From positions 1-64,000 of the forward strand of contig NZ_JAIQZM010000014.1 in NCBI RefSeq assembly GCF_023333595.1: a stretch of 64,000 bases of DNA. The letters are read 5' to 3'. Positions within the stretch are counted from its first letter, which is position 1. The number at the start of each line of letters is the position of its first letter. The notes under the pieces were generated by a model that was not told the origin of the DNA, did not search any database, and saw only the letters and a program-made list of their open reading frames with translations. A program made the translations under genes and the position numbers. Positions 1-8,028 of the stretch are shown here, piece by piece. Source of the stretch: Argonema galeatum A003/A1. Lineage in GTDB: Bacteria; Cyanobacteriota; Cyanobacteriia; Cyanobacteriales; Aerosakkonemataceae.

Positions 1-171
1 GACTTCGTATCCCAAGAGTTGCGCGCGGCTGCCGACCCGGAATTTGAAACCTTTTACACCAAGAACATTTTGCTCAATGAGGGCATCCGCGCTTGGATGT
101 CACCACAAGATCAGCCCCACGAAAAATTTGTATTCCCTGAGGAGGTTCTACCGCGTGGTAACGCTCTCTAA
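1..171 (+). CDS. psbD: Photosystem II D2 protein, C-terminal fragment
   Basis: The open frame from base 1 encodes the last 56 residues of the D2 reaction-centre protein, running from the lumenal-end helix region to the terminus PRGNAL. The ending [14 protein letters not shown] is the near-invariant D2 C-terminus. D2 pairs with D1 in the thylakoid membrane to bind the special-pair chlorophylls, pheophytin, QA and part of the Mn cluster environment. The 5' part lies outside the window. The stop codon at 169-171 overlaps the start of psbC by 17 bases, the arrangement conserved in cyanobacteria and many plastids, so the two genes are expected to be co-transcribed and translationally coupled. Certain identification. 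Confidence 0.97.
   Translation, partial: DFVSQELRAAADPEFETFYTKNILLNEGIRAWMSPQDQPHEKFVFPEEVLPRGNAL
141..146 (+). promoter_or_regulatory. Shine-Dalgarno site fixing the GTG start of psbC
   Basis: GGAGGT lies inside the psbD reading frame, 8 bases before the GTG at 155. It supports the GTG start rather than the in-frame ATG at 44 or the internal ATG at 179, and matches the known cyanobacterial psbC start inside psbD. Confidence 0.85.
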
Positions 172-1540
172 TAGTTCTATGGTTGCAGGTAATCGCGACC
201 AAGAATCTTCTGGATTTGCCTGGTGGGCTGGAAATGCCCGTCTGATCAACCTCTCCGGTAAACTGCTGGGCGCTCACGTTGCCCACGCCGGTCTGATCGT
301 ATTCTGGGCCGGAGCGATGACTTTGTTTGAAGTCGCTCACTTTACCCCAGATAAGCCCATATACGAACAGGGCGCAATCCTGATCCCTCACCTCGCCTCA
401 CTAGGCTGGGGTGTTGGCCCAGGCGGTGAAATCATCGACACTTACCCCTACTTCGTTGTCGGCGTTCTGCACCTGATTTCCTCTGCTGTTCTCGGTCTGG
501 GCGGCATCTATCATGCCGTTCGAGGCCCAGATACCCTCGAAGAGTACTCCTCCTTCTTTGGGTACGACTGGAAAGACAAGAACAAAATGACCACCATTCT
601 GGGCTTCCACCTGATTGTGTTGGGTATTGGTGCCCTGCTGCTGGTGGCCAAGTCCATCTTCTTCGGTGGACTGTACGACACTTGGGCTCCTGGTGGTGGT
701 GATGTTCGCGTCATTACTAACCCGACACTGAACCCCGCTGTCATCTTCGGTTATCTCACCAGGTCTCCTTTCGGTGGAGAGGGCTGGATTGTCAGCGTCA
801 ACAACTTGGAAGATGTTGTCGGCGGTCACATTTGGATTGGCCTCATCTGTATTGCTGGGGGCATTTTTCACATCCTCACCAAGCCATTCGGTTGGGCTCG
901 TCGCGCCTTCATCTGGTCTGGAGAAGCTTATCTCTCCTACAGTTTGGGCGCTCTGTCCCTGATGGGCTTTATTGCCTCTTGCTATGTCTGGTTTAACAAC
1001 ACCGTTTATCCCAGCGAATTCTACGGCCCCACCAACGCTGAATCTTCCCAAGCTCAAGCTTTCACCTTCCTGGTGCGCGACCAACGCTTGGGTGCTAACG
1101 TCGGTTCCGCACAAGGCCCCACAGGTCTGGGTAAATACCTGATGCGCTCTCCCACTGGCGAAATCATCTTCGGTGGCGAAACAATGCGCTTCTGGGATTT
1201 CCGTGGCCCCTGGCTCGAACCCCTGCGCGGTCCCAATGGCCTCGACCTCGACAAGATCAAGTATGACGTTCAACCTTGGCAAGTCCGTCGTGCTGCTGAG
1301 TACATGACGCACGCTCCCAACGGTTCGATCAACTCTGTGGGTGGCCTGATCACGGAAACTAATGGCTTTAACTACAATAGCCCCCGTGCTTGGTTATCAA
1401 CCTCTCACTTGGTGCTAGGCTTCTTCTTCCTCGTTGGTCACCTCTGGCACGCGGGTCGCGCTCGTGCGGCTGCAGCAGGCTTTGAAAAAGGTATTGACCG
1501 CGAAACTGAGCCAGTGCTGTTCATGAACGATCTCGACTAA
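155..1540 (+). CDS. psbC: Photosystem II CP43 chlorophyll-binding core antenna protein
   Basis: CP43 is the inner antenna of photosystem II. It binds about 13 chlorophyll a and supplies a ligand to the Mn4CaO5 cluster from its large lumenal loop. From the GTG at 155 the product is 461 residues, the family's usual length. The start [14 protein letters not shown], the six-helix antenna body, the large lumenal loop with [20 protein letters not shown] (the conserved loop that contacts the Mn cluster) and the end [14 protein letters not shown] tail are all present. The reading frame is open upstream to an ATG at 44, but that stretch is inside psbD, and the GGAGGT site places translation at 155. 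A strong intrinsic terminator follows. No defects seen. Confidence 0.97.
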   Translation: MVTLSNSSMVAGNRDQESSGFAWWAGNARLINLSGKLLGAHVAHAGLIVFWAGAMTLFEVAHFTPDKPIYEQGAILIPHLASLGWGVGPGGEIIDTYPYFVVGVLHLISSAVLGLGGIYHAVRGPDTLEEYSSFFGYDWKDKNKMTTILGFHLIVLGIGALLLVAKSIFFGGLYDTWAPGGGDVRVITNPTLNPAVIFGYLTRSPFGGEGWIVSVNNLEDVVGGHIWIGLICIAGGIFHILTKPFGWARRAFIWSGEAYLSYSLGALSLMGFIASCYVWFNNTVYPSEFYGPTNAESSQAQAFTFLVRDQRLGANVGSAQGPTGLGKYLMRSPTGEIIFGGETMRFWDFRGPWLEPLRGPNGLDLDKIKYDVQPWQVRRAAEYMTHAPNGSINSVGGLITETNGFNYNSPRAWLSTSHLVLGFFFLVGHLWHAGRARAAAAGFEKGIDRETEPVLFMNDLD

Positions 1541-1585
1541 GCTGCCAGTTTAGTTTCTATTTCTCTCTTCTTTCATAGTGATAGG

Positions 1586-1613
1586 ACTCCTGCTTAAAGG
1601 CAGGAGTTTTTTT
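1586..1613 (+). terminator. Intrinsic terminator of psbDC
   Basis: A perfect 8-bp stem, ACTCCTGC (1586-1593) with GCAGGAGT (1600-1607), has a 6-base loop and is followed by a run of seven or more T. It lies 45 bases after the psbC stop. Confidence 0.9.
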
Positions 1614-1802
1614 GTATTTATGTCAACATTCAGTTTTCCGCGAAGGGCCACGTTTAATATATAGCTAGGGGCTAAGATTGCTCTCTTTCTAGGGGAAGAA
1701 GGGGCTCTTCCTCAAGGGTTTGGTGGAATTAAGAACGTCCTAACTGACTTTCATCGGTTGCTATATAAACTGTTCGCGGTCAAATACCGAAACTCTTTTT
1801 AC

Positions 1803-1826
1803 CCCAATGCCCAATGCCCAATGCCC
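1803..1826. repeat. Heptanucleotide tandem repeat CCCAATG
   Basis: Three full CCCAATG units plus a partial one in tandem, just upstream of the PCP_red gene. Such STRR heptamers are a familiar feature of filamentous cyanobacterial intergenic DNA. Confidence 0.8.
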
Positions 1827-1851
1827 ACTAATTGCTGAACGTTAATGTGCT

Positions 1852-2037
1852 ATGCGAAATTCTGATTTTACAGGTGCTTTGGAATGGACGCCTGAAGCTA
1901 AGGCGAAGCTGAAAAATATTCCTTTTTTTGCGCGCGCTCAAGCTCGACAGCGAATTGAGCAATTGACCCGTGAGGCAGAACAAGAAGTCGTGACGGTTGA
2001 GATTGTTGAACAGGCAAGATCTGAGTTTGGTCAGTAA
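1852..2037 (+). CDS. Small PCP_red-domain protein
   Basis: A 61-residue protein with the fold signature of the C-terminal domain of light-independent protochlorophyllide reductase subunit B (PCP_red family): an opening W-T-P-E-A tract, the [20 protein letters not shown] helix, then [10 protein letters not shown]. In ChlB this domain helps bind protochlorophyllide. Stand-alone copies are common in cyanobacteria and their function is not settled. The ATG at 1852 is preceded by an in-frame GTG three bases upstream, so the exact start is uncertain. The stop codon directly abuts an inverted-repeat element (2038-2148), so the 3' untranslated region has been replaced. No operon partner is visible. 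Confidence 0.75.
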   Translation: MRNSDFTGALEWTPEAKAKLKNIPFFARAQARQRIEQLTREAEQEVVTVEIVEQARSEFGQ

Positions 2038-2148
2038 TTGATAAGCTGCTACGCATCTAAAATGACCGTCAGTTTTTCTCTTGCTTCTTGTGGGATGGGC
2101 AGGAAAGCCCGTCTTTGTATTCGATTTAGATGCGTAATAGCTTATCAA
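2038..2148. mobile_element. 111-bp MITE-like element, copy 1
   Basis: Terminal inverted repeats of 24 bp with two mismatches: left arm starting TTGATAAGCTGCTACGCATC, right arm ending in GCGTAATAGCTTATCAA. No coding capacity. A related copy in inverted orientation lies at 11294-11390. It begins at the base after the PCP_red stop codon. Confidence 0.75.
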
Positions 2149-2223
2149 ATCCATTAACATCGGTAGTGTATAGCCTCTTTCGGGTTGATGGTGAAAAATG
2201 CCCACGATCAAACTTCTTACTTA

Positions 2224-2280
2224 GGTATGTTGTTGAGCTTGGGCGCTCTTTAAGATAGCGCCCAAGCTCAACAACATACC
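2224..2280. repeat. Perfect 24-bp palindrome beside the kinase 3' end
   Basis: Arms 2224-2247 and 2257-2280 are perfectly complementary over 24 bp around a 9-base centre. The element ends 6 bases from the stop codon of the leftward kinase gene. It would fold in the kinase mRNA 3' end, but it lacks a U-run, so it may protect or process RNA rather than terminate. Confidence 0.8.
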
Positions 2281-2285
2281 AAATA

Positions 2286-4925
2286 TTATACTGAATCGGT
2301 GTTATAGGCACAAAAATTAAACTCTATGAGAAATTCCGTTCCCTGTCCTAACTGCGAGTAGCATTCCAGTCGGCCTTGATGTTTTTCAACAATAATTTGA
2401 TGACTGATAGATAGCCCTAATCCCGTGCCTTTGCCTACAGGTTTAGTAGTAAAAAAAGGATCGAAAATACGTTGTTTAACTTTTTCTGAAATACCCGCAC
2501 CATTGTCAGCAATACGAACGATCGCAGATTTTATATTAGATTTGTCAGAATTATTTTTAACTTCAGTACAGATGCGAATCTGCGGTGTAAAGTTAGGCTC
2601 TCTTTGCAGCCTTTCTTCTAAAGCATCAATGGCATTGCTTAGGAGATTCATAAAGACCTGATTTAGTTGACCGGGGTAACATTCAACTAGGGGCAATTTT
2701 CCATACTCTCTAATTACTTCGATCGCACAGCGCTTCGGCTGGGGTTTGAGGCGATGTTGCAAAATCATCAGGGTACTCTCAATGTCTTGGTTGAGGTTTG
2801 CTGCTTTTCTGTCAGCTTCGTCAAGATGGGAAAAGTTCCGCAGGGAAAGCACAATTTTTTTGATCCGCTCAGCACCCGTTTTCATTGATTGGAGTAATTT
2901 GATGAAGTCTTCTTTGATAAAGTTGAATTCACCCGCTTCAATCTGCTCCTTAATTGCTGCTGGTGGTTGGGGGCAGTGTTGCTGGTAGAGATCGATCGCA
3001 CTCAACAGGTAATGGGAATATTCGATCGCTGGAGTAACGTTGCTGTAGATAAAGCTGACGGGATTGTTAATTTCGTGAGCGACTCCGGCCACCATTTGCC
3101 CTAATGATGCCATTTTTTCGCTTTGAACGATCTGCGCTTGGGTACTTTTGAGTTGACGCAGGGTGACTTCAAGCTGTTGTGCTTTTTCCCGTTCTCTAGC
3201 TTCAGATAGGCGCAAAGCTGCTTCTGCTTGTTTGCGATCGCTTAGTTCGGTTTGCGCCTGTTCAAAGAGGGTGCATTGCTGAAGTGCGATCGCCAACTGC
3301 ACGTTCAACTCTTTGAGACACTCGATCTCAAATTCCTGCCACTCTCGACTACTGCTACAATGATGGGCAATGAGTAAACCCCAGAGGTTACATTGGTTTT
3401 TAGTTGTCCCCCCACATTTGGGATTTTGGGTGGCCTCTTCTGCTTGTAAAATTGGAATAACTAAGTTGGCTTTAACCTGCAACTGACTGAGTAGCTTAAT
3501 GTGGCAAGGATTTAAACTGCTATTCTCCACATCCGAGATGGCTCCAATGCGACCCTCTTTGTAAAGGGGAACATATTTTTCCAGAAAACAGTTGTCTTGA
3601 ATATCCATTTCCAGCGTAGGCATCCAATCTTTACCCACTGACTCAACTACCACAAATCCACTCCAGTCGGGGTTAAAGCGGTAAACTATTGTCCGGTCTG
3701 TTTGCAAAAATTGCCGCACTTCATCAACAGATGTTTGCAGAACTGACTCTAAATTCAGGGAAGAGCGAATGCTCGAGAGCATCGTCCCCACCAACCGCTC
3801 TCGCTTTAATTGCTTGTGCAAAGCTTCTTGAGCTAGAATGCGATCGCGCGATTCCATCGCTAAAGCTGCGATCTGTGCCAAATAGCTAGCGAAATTTTGT
3901 TCGTCGAGCGTCCAATTTCTCTGTGTTCCCTGATGTGACAAAGAAATTACGCCCTCAACTCGTCCTTGATGGGTAATGGGAACGTCTAAGATTGAGGATA
4001 TACCCAAAGGAATCAAGTAAGATTCGCTAAACTCTTGAGTGCGCGGATCGGTATTGGCATCAACTGCTGCGATCGCCTGTTCTGCATTCAAAGCTTTGAA
4101 ATAGTTAGGATAGTCATCAACCTTCAGTTTTAAACCATCGCTGTGTTGGTTCGCCGTCAGTTTGTAGAGATTCCCACAGCACATTGCTGATTTATCTTCG
4201 TTGTAAAACCAAACGCTTCCCCACTCGACATTCAGGGTACGGGTTGCTATTTCCGTAATCTCTCTCAACGCATCGCCGATATTTACCTGGTAGATCCGGT
4301 CACTTTTTGCTAGTTCTAGCTTGCTAGCTTGTTGTTGGCTCAAACGTATTTCTCGTTCCTGCAAAGCCGATTCAGCCGCCATTCTTTCCCTAATTTGTGC
4401 TTCTAAACAAGCGTTGCTTTCTGTCAACTCTGCTGTGCGCTCTTGCACTTTAGATTCCAAGTCTTCATAGGCGTGCCACAGCGCTAATTCTACATTTTCG
4501 CGATCGCTGATTTCCCGCTGTAACTTACGATTAATTACCTCTAATTCTTGGGGAGTTTTTAAAGATAGAAACTGTGGCAGTAGCGTTATCATCTGTCCAG
4601 CCGTGTAGCAAGAAATGAGGGCAGTAGTTGCTTTCTCAATCCCCGACAGCCAATAGGCGGAATGCCACAGCGTCCAAATTTCTAGCAAGTGGCCTGTACC
4701 GCAGAAAATAATAAATGCACCAAATAAAGCAAATATTCCCATAAAGGGAACGTCACGCCGCTTATAAATGAAATAGATGAGCATTACCGGAATTGAAAAG
4801 TAAGCTAGAGCAATCAGCAAGTCACTAACTACGTGCAGCCAGACTAGAGGCGTTTGCCACAGGTAGCAGTGACCGTGAGGCATATACTGACTCGGTGAGA
4901 ATACATTTTTTACAATTTGCCACAT
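2286..4925 (-). CDS. Hybrid ethylene-receptor-like / cyanobacteriochrome histidine kinase
   Basis: An 879-residue membrane histidine kinase. Residues about 20-120 form three transmembrane helices like plant ETR1 and Synechocystis Slr1212 (SynEtr1/UirS). C75 and H79, in the order C-x3-H, match the copper/ethylene ligands. A coiled coil (about 125-195) leads to a GAF domain (about 205-360) and a second GAF (about 375-550). The second GAF carries D444-x-C446-F447 and the canonical C474-H475, the two-cysteine signature of DXCF cyanobacteriochromes, so bilin binding is likely. HisKA follows with H617 in AHEINNP, then a HATPase with DNGAG and GTGLGL boxes. No output gene adjoins it. The architecture closely parallels UirS, which senses UV and violet light and ethylene. 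Bilin attachment and ethylene binding are inferred from motifs. Confidence 0.88.
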   Translation of the reverse strand: MWQIVKNVFSPSQYMPHGHCYLWQTPLVWLHVVSDLLIALAYFSIPVMLIYFIYKRRDVPFMGIFALFGAFIIFCGTGHLLEIWTLWHSAYWLSGIEKATTALISCYTAGQMITLLPQFLSLKTPQELEVINRKLQREISDRENVELALWHAYEDLESKVQERTAELTESNACLEAQIRERMAAESALQEREIRLSQQQASKLELAKSDRIYQVNIGDALREITEIATRTLNVEWGSVWFYNEDKSAMCCGNLYKLTANQHSDGLKLKVDDYPNYFKALNAEQAIAAVDANTDPRTQEFSESYLIPLGISSILDVPITHQGRVEGVISLSHQGTQRNWTLDEQNFASYLAQIAALAMESRDRILAQEALHKQLKRERLVGTMLSSIRSSLNLESVLQTSVDEVRQFLQTDRTIVYRFNPDWSGFVVVESVGKDWMPTLEMDIQDNCFLEKYVPLYKEGRIGAISDVENSSLNPCHIKLLSQLQVKANLVIPILQAEEATQNPKCGGTTKNQCNLWGLLIAHHCSSSREWQEFEIECLKELNVQLAIALQQCTLFEQAQTELSDRKQAEAALRLSEAREREKAQQLEVTLRQLKSTQAQIVQSEKMASLGQMVAGVAHEINNPVSFIYSNVTPAIEYSHYLLSAIDLYQQHCPQPPAAIKEQIEAGEFNFIKEDFIKLLQSMKTGAERIKKIVLSLRNFSHLDEADRKAANLNQDIESTLMILQHRLKPQPKRCAIEVIREYGKLPLVECYPGQLNQVFMNLLSNAIDALEERLQREPNFTPQIRICTEVKNNSDKSNIKSAIVRIADNGAGISEKVKQRIFDPFFTTKPVGKGTGLGLSISHQIIVEKHQGRLECYSQLGQGTEFLIEFNFCAYNTDSV

Positions 4926-5837
4926 ATTATTATTTTTCTAAACTTCCGCCTTTACAGCAAGAAGGTCTGAGTTTTGGTGATTGAAGTAGTTACTCCCTTG
5001 AAGCAAGACCATATTACTCGTTTTATAACACCCAATTTGGCATCTATACAATTTGTCAATCTTGATTATTCGAGCGAGTTATTGTATTATTATTGTACTC
5101 CAATGATATATTTAAAGTTTAAGTTAAATTTTGGACATCGCGCATTTAAACAAAATAGTCTTCAATTATATTTGATTGTGGATGTTTTAAATGTTAACTT
5201 ATATTTAATTGGGAAAAGTGGGTAACTTTAAGTTATAAACGTCAAAAAAGTGGGCTCTCCAAGCCTTTTTTACCCAAACACAAAAGAGACGAGTGGGAAA
5301 AGTGGGAAAAGTGGGATTGTAATTACAGCAGCTTGCAGTTGCATGAAGTACACGCCAGAAACCCGGTAACTTCTGCTCTCACCGGGTTTCTCTGTACTTC
5401 ACTCATCTGAATAGGGCTATACTCCCTTCGATTGTGGAAGAAATCTATGGTGGGAGTAGCTCTAATGGATTTAAATGTATTATTTTATACCTCTAGGTTT
5501 TTATTTTAGAATATCGTTAACTCTTGGTGGCCTAAAAATTTACTTTTCTTATTAAAAATAACCTATATATCTGTGCTAGGTAAGGAAAGAGTTAAAAGTT
5601 AATAAATTTTTTTTATATTACTAAAATATAAGGTAAAATAAAGCCTTACTTTCAATCTCCCTAGTCAATATAGAGATGTAAGTAAACAACACCGACCAAA
5701 AAAATAGTTATGCAACTTTTACCCTGCCCTCCTTTTCCTTTTCGGGTGCGTTGCGGGGGTTCCCCTCGTTGTAGCACCTCGCGTCTCACCGCCAAACTAA
5801 GTACAGTTTTGGCGCGAGTCTCCAAGGAGGAAGAAAG
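4926..5837. other. Long AT-rich intergenic region between divergent genes
   Basis: About 900 bases separate the leftward kinase from the rightward NTPase. They contain AAAAGTGGG tandem motifs (around 5213-5310), a palindromic repeat element (5325-5412) and an AT-rich tract (5500-5660). A strong ribosome-binding site AAGGAGGAAG ends 6 bases before the ATG at 5838. Divergent promoters are expected here, but I could not assign -10/-35 boxes with confidence. Confidence 0.6.
5325..5412. repeat. Palindromic repeat with GAAACCGGGTTTC-type core
   Basis: The outer arms, CAGCTTGCAGTTGCATGAAG and GTACTTCACTCATCTGAATA, flank an inner inverted repeat AGAAACCCGGT / ACCGGGTTTCT. Relatives lie near 17342, 28754, 28962, 36019 and 46267. 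Confidence 0.65.
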
Positions 5838-7793
5838 ATGAATGTTGATGAAGCTTTAATAGTTGTGGAACAAGAATTTCTCTCTAGGGAACTCAGTCCT
5901 ATTGAGCGATTAGTTTTCCGTGCGTCGTGGATAGGGCAAACCTATACCGACATAGCGCTGGATTCAGCTTACGGCCTCGACTACATAAAGGAAATTGGCT
6001 CTAAGTTGTGGAACGACCTCTCAGATGCTTTAGGGCAAAGGGTGACCAAAAAAAATCTGCATCTAGTCTTAAAGCAATACGGGCAAAACTCGACAGCCAA
6101 ATCCAACAGCAGGATGGGACAGGTGTCTCCAAGGGAGCAAATAGCCAGACAGGATTCCCTAAGTAGCTTTCCACAGGCCGAAATCGAATTTCCCGGTCGT
6201 CCAGTACCGTTAGATTCCTCACTTTATATCAATCGTCCACCGATTGAAGAACTAGCGTGCTATGAAATTCACAAACCAGGATGCGTACTCCGGATCAAAG
6301 CGCCCAGGAAGATGGGGAAAAGTTCACTGCTAAATAGGATTATGGCTCATGCTACTACAGAAGGATATAAAACTGTTGTCTTAGATTTTCAAGAAGCTGA
6401 CACAGCCGTTTTTACATCTATTAATAAATTCTTACGCTGGTTCTGTGCCAATGTCAGCAGGCAGTTGCAACTCACCCCCAAGTTGAATGATTACTGGGAT
6501 GAGGACTTGGGCAGTAAAATGAGCTGCAAAATTTATTTTGAGGGCTATTTATTAAAATCTATTAATAGTGCCTTGGTTTTGGCTTTAAATGAAGTTAATC
6601 GGATTTTTGAGTATCCCGAAATTGCCCAAGACTTTCTGCCGATGCTGCGAGCTTGGCACGAACAGGCAGTACAGGTTGAGACTTGGCGAAAACTGCGGTT
6701 GGTGGTGGTTCACAGCACTGAAGTTTACCTTCCGCTCAAGCTTACTCAATCGCCCTTCAATATTGGGTTACCGCTGAAAGTGCCAGAATTTAGTTTGGAG
6801 CAGGTGCAGCAGCTGGCAATGCGTTACGAACTTACTTGGGCAGAGGGTGAAGCGGGGATGCGACGCCTTGTTCCTTTGGTGGAAATGGTAGGGGGACACC
6901 CCTATTTGCTAAGCATGGCATTCTATCAGTTGTCTGGCAAAGAGATGACATTAGAAGAGTTATTGCAAAAAGCTCAAGAACCAACTGGGATTTACAGCGC
7001 TCATTTGCGGAGTCTCTCAGTTATGCTTCAAGAAGAGCCAGAGTTGGCCGCAGCATTTAAGCGAGTGATTAGCAGTGAGGGATCGGTTTTTGTAGGAGAA
7101 GTCGCAATATATAAGTTAGAGAGTATGGGGCTAATACATCTTGATGGCGATCGAGCAAAGCCAAGTTGCCAATTATACCGTGTGTATTTTCGGAATAATT
7201 TAAAAAACCCAAATTTGATTGATTTTCGCTTGGAAGAGTTAGAGCAAGAGAATGTCCAGTTACAGCGCTTGTCAAATTTAGATGAGTTGACTCAACTTGC
7301 CAATAGACGCTACTTTAACCAGTATCTGAAAACATTGTGGCAGCAGGTTGAGGAGATTCCACCGCTATCGCTTATTTTGTGCGATGTTGACTATTTCAAG
7401 TTTTACAATGACGCTTACGGACATCTAGCTGGAGATGAGTGCCTACAGCAAATTGCCAATGCTATCCGTGTCTGCGTGACGCATCCGGCGAATGTTGTGG
7501 CGCGTTATGGCGGTGAAGAGTTTGCGGTAATTTTGCCCCAAACAGATGCCCATACTGCTGTTAACGTAGCAGAAGAAATTCGAGCGATCGTTAAAGCTTT
7601 AGAGATCGCCCATGACAATCCTGACGTTGACGGTCTTCCCGATCGCTTTGTCACAGTCAGTTTGGGGGTGGCGAGTATAAAGCCCGGTTCTAAAAGTTCT
7701 CCTGAAATGCTCATTGCTGCTGCTGATGAGGCACTTTATCAATCGAAAAGACAAGGGCGCGATCGCGTTACCCTTCATACAGAAAATACTTGA
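5838..7793 (+). CDS. HTH_vMAP - AAA-like NTPase - GGDEF fusion
   Basis: A 651-residue protein in three parts. Residues 1-80 resemble the N-terminal helix-turn-helix of vWA-MoxR-associated proteins (HTH_vMAP). Residues about 115-440 form an AAA-like P-loop NTPase with a Walker A of the form PRKMGKSS (K161) and a Walker B-like stretch LVLALNEVNRI, in which the usual DE is replaced by NE. Residues about 475-645 are a GGDEF domain with an intact GGEEF (558-562), and no RxxD inhibitory site is seen five residues before it. It should therefore make cyclic di-GMP without product inhibition, gated by the NTPase. A paralogue without GGDEF is at 15833. The ribosome-binding site is strong. The domain assignment is solid; the signal sensed is unknown. 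Confidence 0.8.
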   Translation: MNVDEALIVVEQEFLSRELSPIERLVFRASWIGQTYTDIALDSAYGLDYIKEIGSKLWNDLSDALGQRVTKKNLHLVLKQYGQNSTAKSNSRMGQVSPREQIARQDSLSSFPQAEIEFPGRPVPLDSSLYINRPPIEELACYEIHKPGCVLRIKAPRKMGKSSLLNRIMAHATTEGYKTVVLDFQEADTAVFTSINKFLRWFCANVSRQLQLTPKLNDYWDEDLGSKMSCKIYFEGYLLKSINSALVLALNEVNRIFEYPEIAQDFLPMLRAWHEQAVQVETWRKLRLVVVHSTEVYLPLKLTQSPFNIGLPLKVPEFSLEQVQQLAMRYELTWAEGEAGMRRLVPLVEMVGGHPYLLSMAFYQLSGKEMTLEELLQKAQEPTGIYSAHLRSLSVMLQEEPELAAAFKRVISSEGSVFVGEVAIYKLESMGLIHLDGDRAKPSCQLYRVYFRNNLKNPNLIDFRLEELEQENVQLQRLSNLDELTQLANRRYFNQYLKTLWQQVEEIPPLSLILCDVDYFKFYNDAYGHLAGDECLQQIANAIRVCVTHPANVVARYGGEEFAVILPQTDAHTAVNVAEEIRAIVKALEIAHDNPDVDGLPDRFVTVSLGVASIKPGSKSSPEMLIAAADEALYQSKRQGRDRVTLHTENT

Positions 7794-7900
7794 ACTGGGA
7801 AGTGGGAAATTGCCAAGTTTAGATTTTATTAATTTTAAATTTAGAATCTTAAATTTAAAATTGAATTCTTCTTTTTCCGTTCCTTATTTGGGTTTTTTCG

Positions 7901-7982
7901 TGTCAAATATGCTGCTTTGGACACGGCCTAATTAAAAATTTTATATAACCGACATATTTATGATGCCGTGTCCCTACAAAAA
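7901..7982. repeat. Dispersed inverted-repeat element, copy 1
   Basis: Ends in GGACACGGC and GCCGTGTCC. Its reverse complement aligns along its whole length with 40571-40654, including the shared core CATCATAAATATGTCGGT. Non-coding. Confidence 0.7.
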
Positions 7983-8028
7983 TGTTCATATTTAACATTA
8001 GCATAATAATTCCAAAACATCCAGAACT

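Noticed and set aside
401..1312. Long leftward ORF opposite psbC
   Set aside because: Antisense shadow of a GC-biased, highly conserved gene; product not protein-like.
2224..2280. Intrinsic terminator for the 2286 kinase
   Set aside because: Perfect stem but no U-run on the minus strand; kept as a palindromic repeat.
4974..5225. 83-codon rightward ORF upstream of the kinase
   Set aside because: Low-complexity AT-rich translation, no ribosome-binding site and no recognisable family; treated as chance.
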